64,000 bases of DNA from CAVSWN01 sp963770995. Its GTDB lineage: Bacteria > Acidobacteriota > Vicinamibacteria > Vicinamibacterales > CAVVIG01. The translations under genes and the position numbers were made by a program. This document shows positions 19,381 through 28,677 of this stretch, in pieces. Position 1 is the first letter of the stretch, and every line of letters begins with the position of its first letter. The stretch is taken from positions 3,286,001 to 3,350,000 of the forward strand of contig CAVYRS010000001.1 in assembly GCA_963770995.1 (NCBI GenBank), given 5' to 3'. The notes under the pieces were generated by a model. The model saw only the letters and a program-made list of their open reading frames with translations. It had not been told where the DNA came from and searched no databases.

Positions 19381-19749
19381 TTACGGATACTGCGTGATGA
19401 AGCCGGCGAACCCCTTTTTCGTCACCGCCTCGAGCTCTTCGACCTGAGCCGGGTCGATCGCGGTGAAGTTGAAGCACGACTTCCCTTGCATCCGCTTGCG
19501 CAGCGCGGGCGACAGCATGTCGCACAGCTTCGGGTTCGCATAAACCGGGATCAGGTGGAAACTGACGTAGTTCTTCTTGATCTCGACGCCACCGAACCAG
19601 ATGGCGCTCCCGGTTCTCGTCTTCGACTTCCTGGACGCCAAGTAATAGGCGTCGGGCTTGTCCTTGATCACCGTGAGCCGCTTTTCGTACGGCTTCAGCA
19701 GCGTGCGCAGCGCCTGGAACGTCGACCGGAACGCATCGCTCGTCGGCAT
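19381..19749 (-). CDS. Conserved uncharacterised small protein (DUF1801-like)
   Basis: 122 residues, cytoplasmic, intact. Reads DAFRSTFQALRTLLKPYEKR, then SAIWFGGVEIKKNYVSFHLI, then SPALRKRMQGKSCFNFTAID. The KRMQGKSCFNF segment is a pattern I associate with an uncharacterised family related to DUF1801/YdhG. Start set at 19749 (MPTSDAF), because the extension to 19791 is repeat DNA. No function is known and the neighbours give no clue. Confidence 0.6.
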   Translation of the reverse strand: MPTSDAFRSTFQALRTLLKPYEKRLTVIKDKPDAYYLASRKSKTRTGSAIWFGGVEIKKNYVSFHLIPVYANPKLCDMLSPALRKRMQGKSCFNFTAIDPAQVEELEAVTKKGFAGFITQYP

Positions 19750-19774
19750 CGCAAAATTGTAGCCAAAAACAAAT

Positions 19775-19862
19775 GCAACCACGAAAAACACGAAGACACG
19801 GTTCGACTACGCTCACCGCAGGCGCCTGCCCTGAGCTTGTCGAAGGGTGGCTTCGTGGTTGC
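19775..19862. repeat. Octamer hairpin repeat, copy 2, with nested family A fragment
   Basis: Ends GCAACCACGAA (19775-19785) and TTCGTGGTTGC (19852-19862) are identical to copy 1. The interior holds CTGAGCTTGTCGAAGGG (19831-19847), a piece of the family A REP, so one repeat seems to have landed inside another. It lies between the DUF1801-like gene and the first ADOP gene. Confidence 0.85.
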
Positions 19863-19864
19863 CT

Positions 19865-22341
19865 TTATTCCGCGAGCGCGACGATCGGATCGATGCGCGT
19901 CGCGCGGCGCGCCGGCAGCGCGCACGCGATCACCGCGACGAGCGCGAGCGTTCCGGTGACGACCACCAGCACGATCGGATCGGTGGCGGTGACGCCGAAC
20001 AGCTGACTCTCGAGGCTCTTTCGCACCGCGAAGGCGCCCACCGCGCCGAGCGCGAACCCGCCGCCGATCAGCAGCAGTCCCTCGCGAAGCACCAGTTCGA
20101 AGATCGCGCCTGCGCTGCTGCCGAGCGCGATGCGGATGCCGATTTCCTTCCTCCGCTGCGTCACGAGATACGCAAGCACGCCGTAGATCCCAATCGCCGA
20201 GAGAAAGAGCGCCACCGCGCCAAAGCCGAGCGACAGCAGCATCGGCGATCGCCGGCTCATCAACGACTTGTCCGTCCGCTCGGTCCATCGTCTGCGTCTC
20301 GAAGACCGGCAGCTCGGGATCGAGGCTGTTGATGCGCCGCGGACGCACCGAGTTGGCGATCGCCGACGGGTCGGTCGCGACCGTGACCGCGAACGTCAGG
20401 CAGTCGCGACGCGTCCTGCTCCATCGGGAAGTAGTAGGCGCCGACCTCGCCGTTGCCCGCGACGAGATCGGCCAGCTTGATGTCGTGGACGACGCCGACG
20501 ACCGTGAGGAACACGGTCTTTTCGTTGATGGCGAGCAGATTGTTGATGTCCTGCGGCAGGTACATGCGCCGGCCGATCGGGTCCTGGTTGGGCCAGAACC
20601 GCTGCGCGAGCTTTCGTCGACGATGATCGACCCTCGGGCGCGTCGGCGCGCGTCGCGCTCGTCGAAGAAACGACCGCGCACCAGCCGCGCGCCGATCGCC
20701 TCGAAGTAGCCGGCGCTGACGTCCACCTGCTGCGGGGAGATCACCGATTCGCCGGGCTGCATCTGATAGCCCTCGGCGAGGATGACGCTGTCGTTGTGAT
20801 TGCCGCCGAAGGGAATCGTGTCGGTTGCGCCGACGCCGGTCACGCCGGGCAGCGCGCGCAGGCGTCGCAGCGACTCCGTCGCGAAGGCGTTCAGCGCTTT
20901 CGTCGTCCGGATAGCGCGAGCGCGGCAGACTGATCGAGGCGGTCAGCACGCGGTCGGCGACGAAGCCGGGATCGACGGCCAGCACGCCGCCGGAAGCTCG
21001 CGAACAGCAGGCCCGCGCCAATGAGCAGCACGAACGCAAAGCCGACCTGCGCGACGACCAGCGTTCGCCGCAGCGTGCGCGCGCCGCGCCCGCTCGTGCC
21101 GGACCGCCCTTCTTCGCGCAGCACGCTCGTCAGGTTCGCCGGCAGGACAGTCGCGACCGGAATCAGTCCCGAGCACGAGGCCGATGACGGCAGCAATCGC
21201 CGAACGTGTACGCGACGACGACGCGCGTCGATGCGGATGTCGAAGCCGCGCGGCAGGTCGCGCATGTTCAGGCTGCCCAGCAGCTGCAGCACGGCGTAGC
21301 CGACGAGCAGACCCGAGCAGCCGCGGACACCAGCGTCAGCAGCACGCCTTCGGTGATGAGTTGGCGCGCGACGCGCGCGCGTCCGGCGCCAAGCGCCAGC
21401 CGCGTCGCGCAGCTCCTTCAGCCGCGCGCGCGATCGAACCAGCACCAGGTTGGCGACGTTGACGCATCCAATCAGCAGCACGAACAGCGCGCCGCCCCAC
21501 AGCAGATACAGCGTCGGCTTCACGCTCGCGCACGAGATCGTCCTGCAGCGGCGTCGACGGTCGTGTAAAAGCGCGCGTTGATGAGCAGTTGCTTGTATTG
21601 CGGAAAGCGATCGAGGTTCGCACGATTGAGCGCGTCGATCTGCGTCCTGCGCCTGACGCGATGGTCGCGCCTGGCTTCAACCGGCCGATGTTGAACCAGT
21701 TGTTGCTGTGACGCTGCTCCTTGCGCTCGCGGCGTGAACGCCAGCGGGCGCCACAGCATCACGTCGTGTTCTGATGAACGAGAACGCGCGCGGCATGACG
21801 CCGACGACCGTGTACGGCTGGCCGTCGACGCGCACGTCGCGTGCCGACGATCTGCGGGTCGCCGCCGAACGCGCACTGCCACAGCGCGTAGCTGAGGATG
21901 ACTTTGCTCTCGTTGCCGATTTCGCCTTCCTCGTCCTGTGAAGATGCGGCCGAGCTGCGGCGCCGACGCCCAGCAGCCTGAAAAACGACGGCGTGACGTT
22001 CATCACCCTGATCCGCGTCGGCGTGCCGTTCTGATCGACGCTGACGTCGCTCGAGTTGTACATCGCCTGCTCGGCGAACACGGTCGTCTCGCGCAGGCGG
22101 TCGTAGTAGTCGGCGCGCCCGACTGGCCGCCGAGCTCGACGCCCGCGCCCGGATAGTGGTTGCCCATCAGCAGGATGCGCTCGGACTCGGGAAACGGCAG
22201 CGGCCGCAGCAGCACGTTGTGGACGACCGAGAACAGCGCCGTGTTGGCGCCGATGCACACGGCCAGCGTCAGCACGGCGGTAATCGTGAACGCCTTGTCC
22301 TTCCAGAGCAGGCGGAGGCCGACGCGCAGGTCATTCAACAT
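19865..22341 (-). CDS. ADOP-type MacB/FtsX permease 1 (no prefix domain), heavily frameshifted
   Basis: Orphan permease with the duplicated MacB/FtsX layout: an N-terminal TM helix (FTITAVLTLAVCIGANTALF), a periplasmic MacB-PCD region, three central helices, a second periplasmic region and three C-terminal helices. The clean C-terminal piece (20263-19865) reads GFGAVALFLSAIGIYGVLAY, then TQRRKEIGIRIALGSS and ARRATRIDPIVALAE. Start at 22341 (MLNDLRVGLRLLWKD). At least eight frame changes occur between 22130 and 20260. It lacks the helical prefix domain present in six other copies. No ATPase accompanies it. The transport or signalling role of ADOPs is unknown. Confidence 0.8.
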
Positions 22342-22380
22342 ACGTGCACAGACGTGGCTGGTGTCGATGAGGTTCCGGTT

Positions 22381-22442
22381 TGCCACGAAAACACGAAAGC
22401 ACGAAACCCAAAGAAGCTTTTCGTGTTTCGTGATTTCGTGGC
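22381..22442. repeat. Octamer hairpin repeat, copy 3
   Basis: GCCACGAAA (22382-22390) and its reverse complement TTTCGTGGC (22434-22442) bound runs of CACGAAAA/CACGAAAG and TTCGTGTT/TTCGTGAT. It lies between two ADOP genes on the minus strand, so it would be transcribed if they form an operon. Same end type as copy 4 at 25819-25884. Confidence 0.88.
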
Positions 22443-22458
22443 CTCAGAAGTTCTGCGA

Positions 22459-24948
22459 CTATTCGGTCCGCAGCGCTATGCGACGGGTCGACACGCGCGG
22501 CGCGCCAGGCGGGGATGAAGTTGGCCAGCGCGGATACGCCGAGGACGACGATGATGGCGGCGAACCAGGAGACCGGATCGGATGGCGCGAACGCCGTAGA
22601 GCGCGCCTGCGCGATCAGCCCGCGCCGCCGCCGCGGCCAGCACGCATCCGGCCGCGACGCCGGCGACCGCCACGAGCAGGCCCTGCTGCATGACGAGGCC
22701 GACGACCGATCGCCGGCCGCGCGCCGAGCGCCATGCGGATGCCGATTTCGCGCGTGCGCCGCGCGACCGAATAGGCGATCACGCCGTACAGCCCGATCGC
22801 GGCCAGCATCATCGCGATGAACCCCGACGCCGCTCACGACCCACGCGCCCGCGCGCACCGGAAACAGCGTCGTGCTCACCTCCGCCTCCATCGTCTGGTT
22901 CTCGACGAACACCAGATTGGGTTCGAGCGCGAGCAGCTCGCGGCGCATCTCGCGCAGCAGCGTCGGTCGCGTCGCCGCGCGTGCGGGCGACGATCGCGGC
23001 GTAGCTGCTCGGCCGCTGCTGCGACGCGACGTGCAGAAACGGCGTCGGCGGCTCGCCGACGCGTGAGCACCTTGTGGTCCGCGGCCACACCGACGATTTG
23101 GAAGACGGGGCCGTCCGATACGCGCGATCGGAACGTCTTGCCGACGGCGCTCTGGCTCGGCCAGTACCGGCGGGCGAACGTTTCGTTGACGATCGCCACC
23201 CACGGCGTGTTCGGCCGGTCGTCGTTCGTGAATGCCCGGCCTTCGACGATGCGGCACACCCATCGTCTCGAAGTAGTCCGGCGAGACCGATGTCATGTCG
23301 ACGACGTCGCCGTGCTCGCCGGGCTGATGGCGGTCCGGAATCCAGACGTCCCACCGGTTGTAGTTGATCGAAAACGGGACGCGCGTCGCGAGCGCGGCCG
23401 CTTCGACGCCGGGAATGGTCTTGAGGCGGGCGACCGCATCGTCGAAGAACTGCGCGGCTCCGCTCCGGCGTGTATCTGCGCCATCGTCGTGTCGGTGGAC
23501 ACGACCGCGAGCTTCTCGACCGGGAAGCCGACGTTGCGTGCGCTGCGCGGCAACGAGCGTGCGCGTCAGCAGCGCGGCGACAACCAGCAGGATCGCCGTC
23601 ACCGCCATCTGCCCGGCAACCAGCACGTCGCGCAGCGTCCAGCGGCGGCCGGCGCGCGCCATCGGCCGATCCCCGCGGAGGTCCGCGACAAGATTCGGAC
23701 GCGACGCTTGCACGGCGGGCGCGAGCCCGGCCAGCAGCGCCGCGAGCAGGGCCGCACCGGTCGTGAACAGCAGCACGCGCGCGTCGATCTTCAAGATTGA
23801 TCGTGAGCGGGAAATGGGAGCGGGCAGCTGAGCGACGTCGACGATCGACGTCACCCACGACGCGAGGAGGACGCCAACGGCCGCGCCGATGAGCGACATC
23901 ACCAGCGCTTCGGTCACGAGCTGGCGCACGAGCCGGCCGCGACTGGCGCCGATCGCGAGACGGATGCCGATCTCTCGCTGCCGCCCGGACGCGCGCGCCA
24001 GCAGCATGCTCGCGACGTTGGCGCACGCGTGAGCAGGACGAGACCGACGACGAACATGAGACCGCCGGCGATCGGGAGAATCGTCGAGTCCGCAGCGGGA
24101 TGGAAATGCACATCGCTCGTCTGGCGCACCACCGTCCGCCGGTTCTTGTTCGTCTGCGGATTCGCTCCCTCGAGGCGCGCCGCCAACAGCTTCAGATTGG
24201 CTCGGCCTCCGCCGCCGTCTTGCCTGGCTTGAGGCGGGCACGCAGGAACAACCAGCGATCGCCGCGCTGTGTCGAGACGGTTGGTGCCGGGCGACGGCAC
24301 GGTGTCGTGGAGGCCGATCGGCTCGATCTCGAGAGAGGCGGAGGCCGGAATCCACAGCTCCGGCGCGAGCACCGGCACCATGCCGGTGAACGACTCCGGC
24401 GCGACGCCGACGATCGTGTACGGATTACCGCGGATGCGCAGCGTTCGTCCGATCGCGTCGGGCGCGCCCGCCAGCTCGCGCACCCAGTACCGCTCCGACA
24501 CCACCACCACGCGCGGCGCGTCTGCCCGGTCGTCGTCGGGCAGAATCGTCCGGCCGCGCAAGGCCGGGACACCGAGCATCTGAAAGTAGTTGCCGGTGAC
24601 CACTTCGCCGATCGCCAGGCGCGATCGGTTGTCGAGGTTGAGGGCGCCGAACATCGGGCTGTAGCCGGCGACGTCCTCGAACACATCGTTCTGCGCTTTC
24701 AGATCGAGGTAGTCGGGGTACGACGTGGTGCCGAACTGCGTCGCCCGCGACGTCGTGAACACGTCGACGAGCCCTTCGGGCGCCGCGACGGGCAGCGGCT
24801 TGAAGAGCACCGCGTCGACAATCGTGAAGAGCGCGGTGTTGAGGCCGATGCCGATCGCGAACGACGCGATGGCGACGAGCGTGAAGCCCGGACTCCGGCG
24901 CAGCCAGCGCAGCGCGTAGCGAACGTCGGAAAGGAACGATTCGAGCAA
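22459..24948 (-). CDS. ADOP-type permease 2 (no prefix domain), frameshifted
   Basis: About 830 residues if corrected. The clean N-terminal third begins MLESFLSDVRYALRWLRRSP, with first helix FTLVAIASFAIGIGLNTALF and MacB-PCD segment VVTGNYFQMLGVPALRGRTI. Later pieces include LLARASGRQREIGIRLAIGA and, near the end, AYSVARRTREIGIRMALGAR. The end corrects to RAARVDPSIALRTE with the stop at 22459. The frame changes in at least eight places between 24240 and 22470. It closely resembles the intact copy at 37975-40473 (same LRWLRRSPGF start), so that copy is a good template for correction. Confidence 0.8.
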
Positions 24949-24959
24949 GACGCGATTAT

Positions 24960-25437
24960 AAGTCGCGGCTGAGTTAGCGCGATCAGCCGCTGGAGTTCGT
25001 CGAACCAGTGCTGTACGACAACGATGGCAGCTGGAGTCCCAGATTGGCCCGGCGAGTCGACGGCTTTGACCATCAGGAAACGGCTGCCGTCGGCGGATAT
25101 GTCGTACGCGCGGCCGAACGCATCAGTAACGCCGTACAGGTATTTGGCATCGACCCCAGGCGTTGTCCGGCGTCGTGCTCATCGGCATGTGTTCGACCGT
25201 GCCGTTCGTGATCTGCTCGGGCGTCCCCGCGCCATTCGCCGCCTGCCAGTAGATGTTCGGAGCGCCCGCGCGGTCCGACGCGAAGAACAGCCGCTGGCCG
25301 TCGCGCGTCAAGGCGGGAAATCGATCGAGCGCCGGATCGCTCGTGAAGCGCGTCAGCGTCTCGCGCGCGAATTCCCAGATCCAGATGTCGTTGTCCTGAT
25401 CGCGAAACGAACGACGAACCACGAACGGCGAGGGCAT
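24960..25437 (-). pseudogene. Remnant of a kinase/TolB-propeller protein C-terminus
   Basis: The minus-strand piece 25437-25123 reads DNDIWIWEFARETLTRFTSD, then LTRDGQRLFFASDRAGAPNI, which are PD40/WD40-like propeller strands. After a frame change near 25160 the text continues FGRAYDISADGSRFLMVKAV and AAIVVVQHWFDELQRLI, the usual C-terminal end of acidobacterial kinase-propeller proteins. Everything N-terminal is missing. The breakpoint coincides with three GTTCGTG-type heptamers (about 25407-25428). An ATG-led short ORF starts at 25473 on the PadR operator, but it is probably non-functional. Confidence 0.65.
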
Positions 25438-25440
25438 TGA

Positions 25441-25463
25441 CATATGTATGACTGATACATATG
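25441..25463. promoter_or_regulatory. Palindromic operator, probable PadR box
   Basis: Perfect 9-bp inverted repeat CATATGTAT (25441-25449) / ATACATATG (25455-25463) with spacer GACTG, ending 10 bp before the padR start. It contains ATGT-N9-ACAT, the layout described for PadR-family operators. It is AT-rich in a very GC-rich setting. Position suggests autorepression of padR and control of the downstream ADOP gene. Confidence 0.75.
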
Positions 25464-25473
25464 CTGACTGCAC

Positions 25474-25809
25474 ATGTCAGACGACCGCGAGCTCCGGAAG
25501 GGCAGCGCCGAAGTCCTCATCCTCGCGCTGCTCGAACAGCGCGACCGCCACGGCTACGAAATCGCCAAGCTGATCGACGAGCGTTCCGACGGCACGTTGA
25601 AGTTTCACGTGGCGTCGCTGTATCCGACGCTGTATCGACTGGAACGGCGCGGCCTCATCCAGGGCCGCTGGGTCGAGAAGTCCGGCACGCGGCGCCGCCG
25701 CTTCTATCGCCTCACCGCCGAAGGGCAAACCGTTCTCGACGCGCAACGTCGAAGTTGGAACGCCTTCTTCTCGGCGCTCAATCGCGTCGCACGGATTCGG
25801 CATGCGTAG
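25474..25809 (+). CDS. PadR-family transcriptional regulator
   Basis: 111-residue winged-helix regulator. It begins DRELRKGSAEVLILALLEQR, then HGYEIAKLIDERSDGTLKF, then the recognition-helix and wing region VASLYPTLYRLERRGLIQGR and GTRRRRFYRLTAEG, ending with a short dimerisation helix. Directly downstream are two prefix-domain ADOP genes, a pairing common in Acidobacteriota. The perfect palindrome just upstream is the likely self-operator. Ligand unknown. Confidence 0.9.
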   Translation: MSDDRELRKGSAEVLILALLEQRDRHGYEIAKLIDERSDGTLKFHVASLYPTLYRLERRGLIQGRWVEKSGTRRRRFYRLTAEGQTVLDAQRRSWNAFFSALNRVARIRHA

Positions 25810-25814
25810 GGAGG

Positions 25815-25886
25815 ATTTGCCACGAAAACACGAAGACACGAAAGACGTACCGGTCTGTTTTTCGTGCTTTCGTGGTTTCGTGGCTA
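25815..25886. repeat. Octamer hairpin repeat, copy 4, between padR and ADOP 3
   Basis: GCCACGAAA (25819-25827) and TTTCGTGGC (25876-25884) bound CACGAAAA/CACGAAGA octamers on the left and TTCGTGCT/TTCGTGGT octamers on the right. It ends seven bases before the ADOP start, so it would form a large hairpin in the padR-ADOP transcript and could affect translation of the permease. Confidence 0.88.
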
Positions 25887-25890
25887 CGCC

Positions 25891-28576
25891 ATGATCGACT
25901 GGAAATCAGAGATCCGGGCACGCCTGGGTCCGCTGCCCGTCGATGCCGCCCGCGAGATGGACATCGTCGACGAGCTCGCGCAGCACGTGGCCGAGCACCA
26001 CAAGGAGCTGGTGACATCGGGAATCGACGAGGAACGCGCGATCGCGCTCGCGCTGGCACCTCTGGCGGAGCGTGCCGCTGCTGAAATCGCGCGCGCCGAT
26101 CGTCCGCGATCGACCGCTCCGCCGCCGCCGTCAGATGGCGGATCGTTTCTCGGCAACTTCGCGCGCGATCTCCGCTACGGCCTGCGGCTGCTCCGCCGCG
26201 CCCCGGCGTTCGCCGCCGCGGCGACGCTCACGCTTGCCCTCGGCATCGGCGCCAACGTCGCCATCTTCAGCGTCGTGCGCGCGGTCGTGTTGCGGCCGCC
26301 GCCGTATCACGATCCCTCCGGTGTCCTCGCGTTTCTCAACAGCCAGGCGGGCCGGCCGGGGTCGATCACCAGCAGTTCCCTTCCGGATTTCGAGGACTGG
26401 CGCCGGGATCTGACATCGTTCGACAGCCTCGGACTGCTCTCCGGGTGGACGTTCAATCTCATCGGTCTTGATCTACCCGAGCGCATCTACGGCGCGCGCG
26501 TCAGCGGCTCGCTGTTTCCGCTGCTCGGCACGCCGCCGCTTCTCGGCCGCGCGATCGAACCCGCCGACGATCGCCCGGGCGGCGACGAAGTCGTCGTCCT
26601 CGGCTATCGCGTCTGGCAGCGGCTGTTCGCCGGCGATCGCGGCGTCGTCGGCCGCCCGATCATGATGGAAGGCCGCCCGCACATCGTCATCGGCGTGATG
26701 CCGCCGCGCTTTCGCTTCCCGACCGATGACGTCGAGTTGTGGGCCGCCATCAAAGACAACATGAGCGGCATGCCGCGCAACGGCCGGTTCATGGTGGCCG
26801 TCGGGCGACTGAAGACCGGCGCGTCTATGGGCGCGGCTCAGGCGGAGATCGATACGGTGAGCGCCCAGCTCGATGCGGCATATCCCGATTCGAACCACGG
26901 CTGGCGCGTGCGTCTCACGCCCGCGCACGAGGCCGTGGTCGGCGACACGAAGCCGGCGCTCATCCTGCTCGCAGGCGCGGTCGGCCTCGTGCTGCTCATC
27001 GCGTGCGCGAATGTGTCCAACCTTCTGTTCGCTCGCGCCTCGTCTCGGCGACGAGAAACCGCGATCCGCCTGGCGATGGGCGCCAGCCGGACGCGCGTGG
27101 TGATGCAGTGGCTCACCGAGAACCTCGTCCTCTCGACGATCGGCGGCGCATGCGGCCTCGCGCTGGCGTACGGCGCTGTCCGTCTCGTAGTCGCGTTCGG
27201 ACCGACGGATGTGCCGCGACTCGACGAAACGACCGTCGATGGTCCGGTGCTCGCGTTCACGGTGCTCGTGGCGATGCTGGCCGGAGCCCTTCCGGCGCTC
27301 GCACCCGCCGTGCGCGCGCTACGCCTGTCGTCGCACGCCGCGATGAAGGACGGGATCGGCGCGTACTCGGCGGCGGCGCCCGGCCGTGCCGGCGCGGTAT
27401 TGATCGTGGCGGAGGTGGCGGTCGCGATGACGCTCGCCGTGGGCGCGGCGCTGCTGTTCAAGAGCTTCGCCCGGTTGACGGCGGTGGCGCCGGGCTTCGA
27501 GCCGTCGCGGGCGATCAGTTTCAAAGTGTTCCTCACGCCGCCTCGCTACCGTTCAGTAGCGGACGGCAAGCGGTACATCAAGAACGCACTCGATCAGCTG
27601 TCATCGGTCCCAGGTGTCGACGCAGTCGCGGCCGTGTCGCAGTTGCCGCTCGGCGATCCGTCATCGACACAGCTGTTCGACATCGAGGGTCAAACCGCGA
27701 TACCGGGCAACAGGCCGGCGGCCGGATACCGGGCCATCAGCCCCAACTATTTCGATCTGCTGCGCATCCCGATGCGGCGCGGGCGTGCCCTCAGCGATGA
27801 GGACCGCGAGGACGGTCCGCCCGTCGTCGTCATCAACGAAGCCGCTGCGCGCCGCTTCTGGCCGAATCAGGATCCGATCGGACAACGGATCCGCTGGTCG
27901 ACCGGTGTGCCGGTGTTCGACTCGATCCCGCACACGATCGTCGGCGTTGCCGCCGACGTGAAGAGCAACGGCCTCGACAAACCCGAGGCGCCCGCGATCT
28001 ACGCGCCGTATGTGCAACGGCGGTTCACGTGGCTGCGGTGGAACAGCTTCGTCGCGCGAACGCAACAGCGAGCCGGCGACGTACGCGCGAGCCATCCGCG
28101 AAGCGTTGATCAAGGTTGACCCGTTGCAGCCCGTATACGAGATGGCGTCGCTCGATGAAGTCATTGCCAAGTCGGTGGCGGCGCGCCGCTTTCATACAGG
28201 GTTGATCGACTTGTTTGCCGTGCTCGGGCTCACGCTGTGCGCGGTCGGCGTCTACGGCACCATCAACTACTGGGTGGCCGAACGCTCGCGCGAAATCGGC
28301 TTGCGCATGGCGCTCGGCGCCACGCGCCGCGGCATCACGCGCATGGTCGTCGGCCGAGCCGTCGGGCTGACGGCGCTCGGCGTGGCGATCGGTCTGGGCC
28401 TGTCCGTCGCCGCGGGAAGAACGCTGTCCACTCTCCTGTATGCGGTTGAGCCGTCGGACCCTGGGACGATCGCGGCCGTCTCATTGCTTGTTCTTGGCAC
28501 AGGTGCCATCGCCGCGTATGTGCCGGCTCGGCGGGCGGCGCGGCTCGATCCGCTGTCGGTCATTCGAAGCGAATAG
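25891..28576 (+). CDS. ADOP-type permease 3 with prefix domain, one frameshift
   Basis: About 894 residues. The N-terminal prefix domain (residues about 1-75, REMDIVDELAQHVAEHHKEL) is followed by a linker and the duplicated permease: helix FAAAATLTLALGIGANVAIF, periplasmic MacB-PCD region, central helices with LLIACANVSNLLFARASSRR, a second periplasmic region, and C-terminal helices with NYWVAERSREIGLRMALGAT, ending ARLDPLSVIRSE. Only one frame change, near 28065. Start at 25891 follows the octamer hairpin with no visible Shine-Dalgarno. It lies 81 bp behind padR and is probably co-transcribed with it. Confidence 0.87.
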
Positions 28577-28594
28577 TGGCGACGCTTCTATACC

Positions 28595-28662
28595 GCTCGT
28601 CCTGAGCCTGTCGAAGGACGAGCCGAAACTCCAGCTCGTGGTTCGACAAGCTCACCACGAGC
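28595..28662. repeat. REP-like doublet, family A
   Basis: Hairpin one (28595-28623) has stems GCTCGTCCT / AGGACGAGC. Hairpin two (28634-28662) has stems GCTCGTGGT / ACCACGAGC and the loop core in opposite orientation. Same two-hairpin arrangement as at 9560-9632. It sits between ADOP 3 and ADOP 4 and ends 15 bp before the next start. Confidence 0.9.
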
Positions 28663-28677
28663 GTGTCAAGGCAGAGT

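Noticed and set aside
19865..24948. ADOP 1 and ADOP 2 as genuine pseudogenes
   Set aside because: Shifts are single-base, evenly spread and leave all conserved segments collinear. Adjacent unrelated genes suffer the same way. Sequence error is the simpler account, though not proven.
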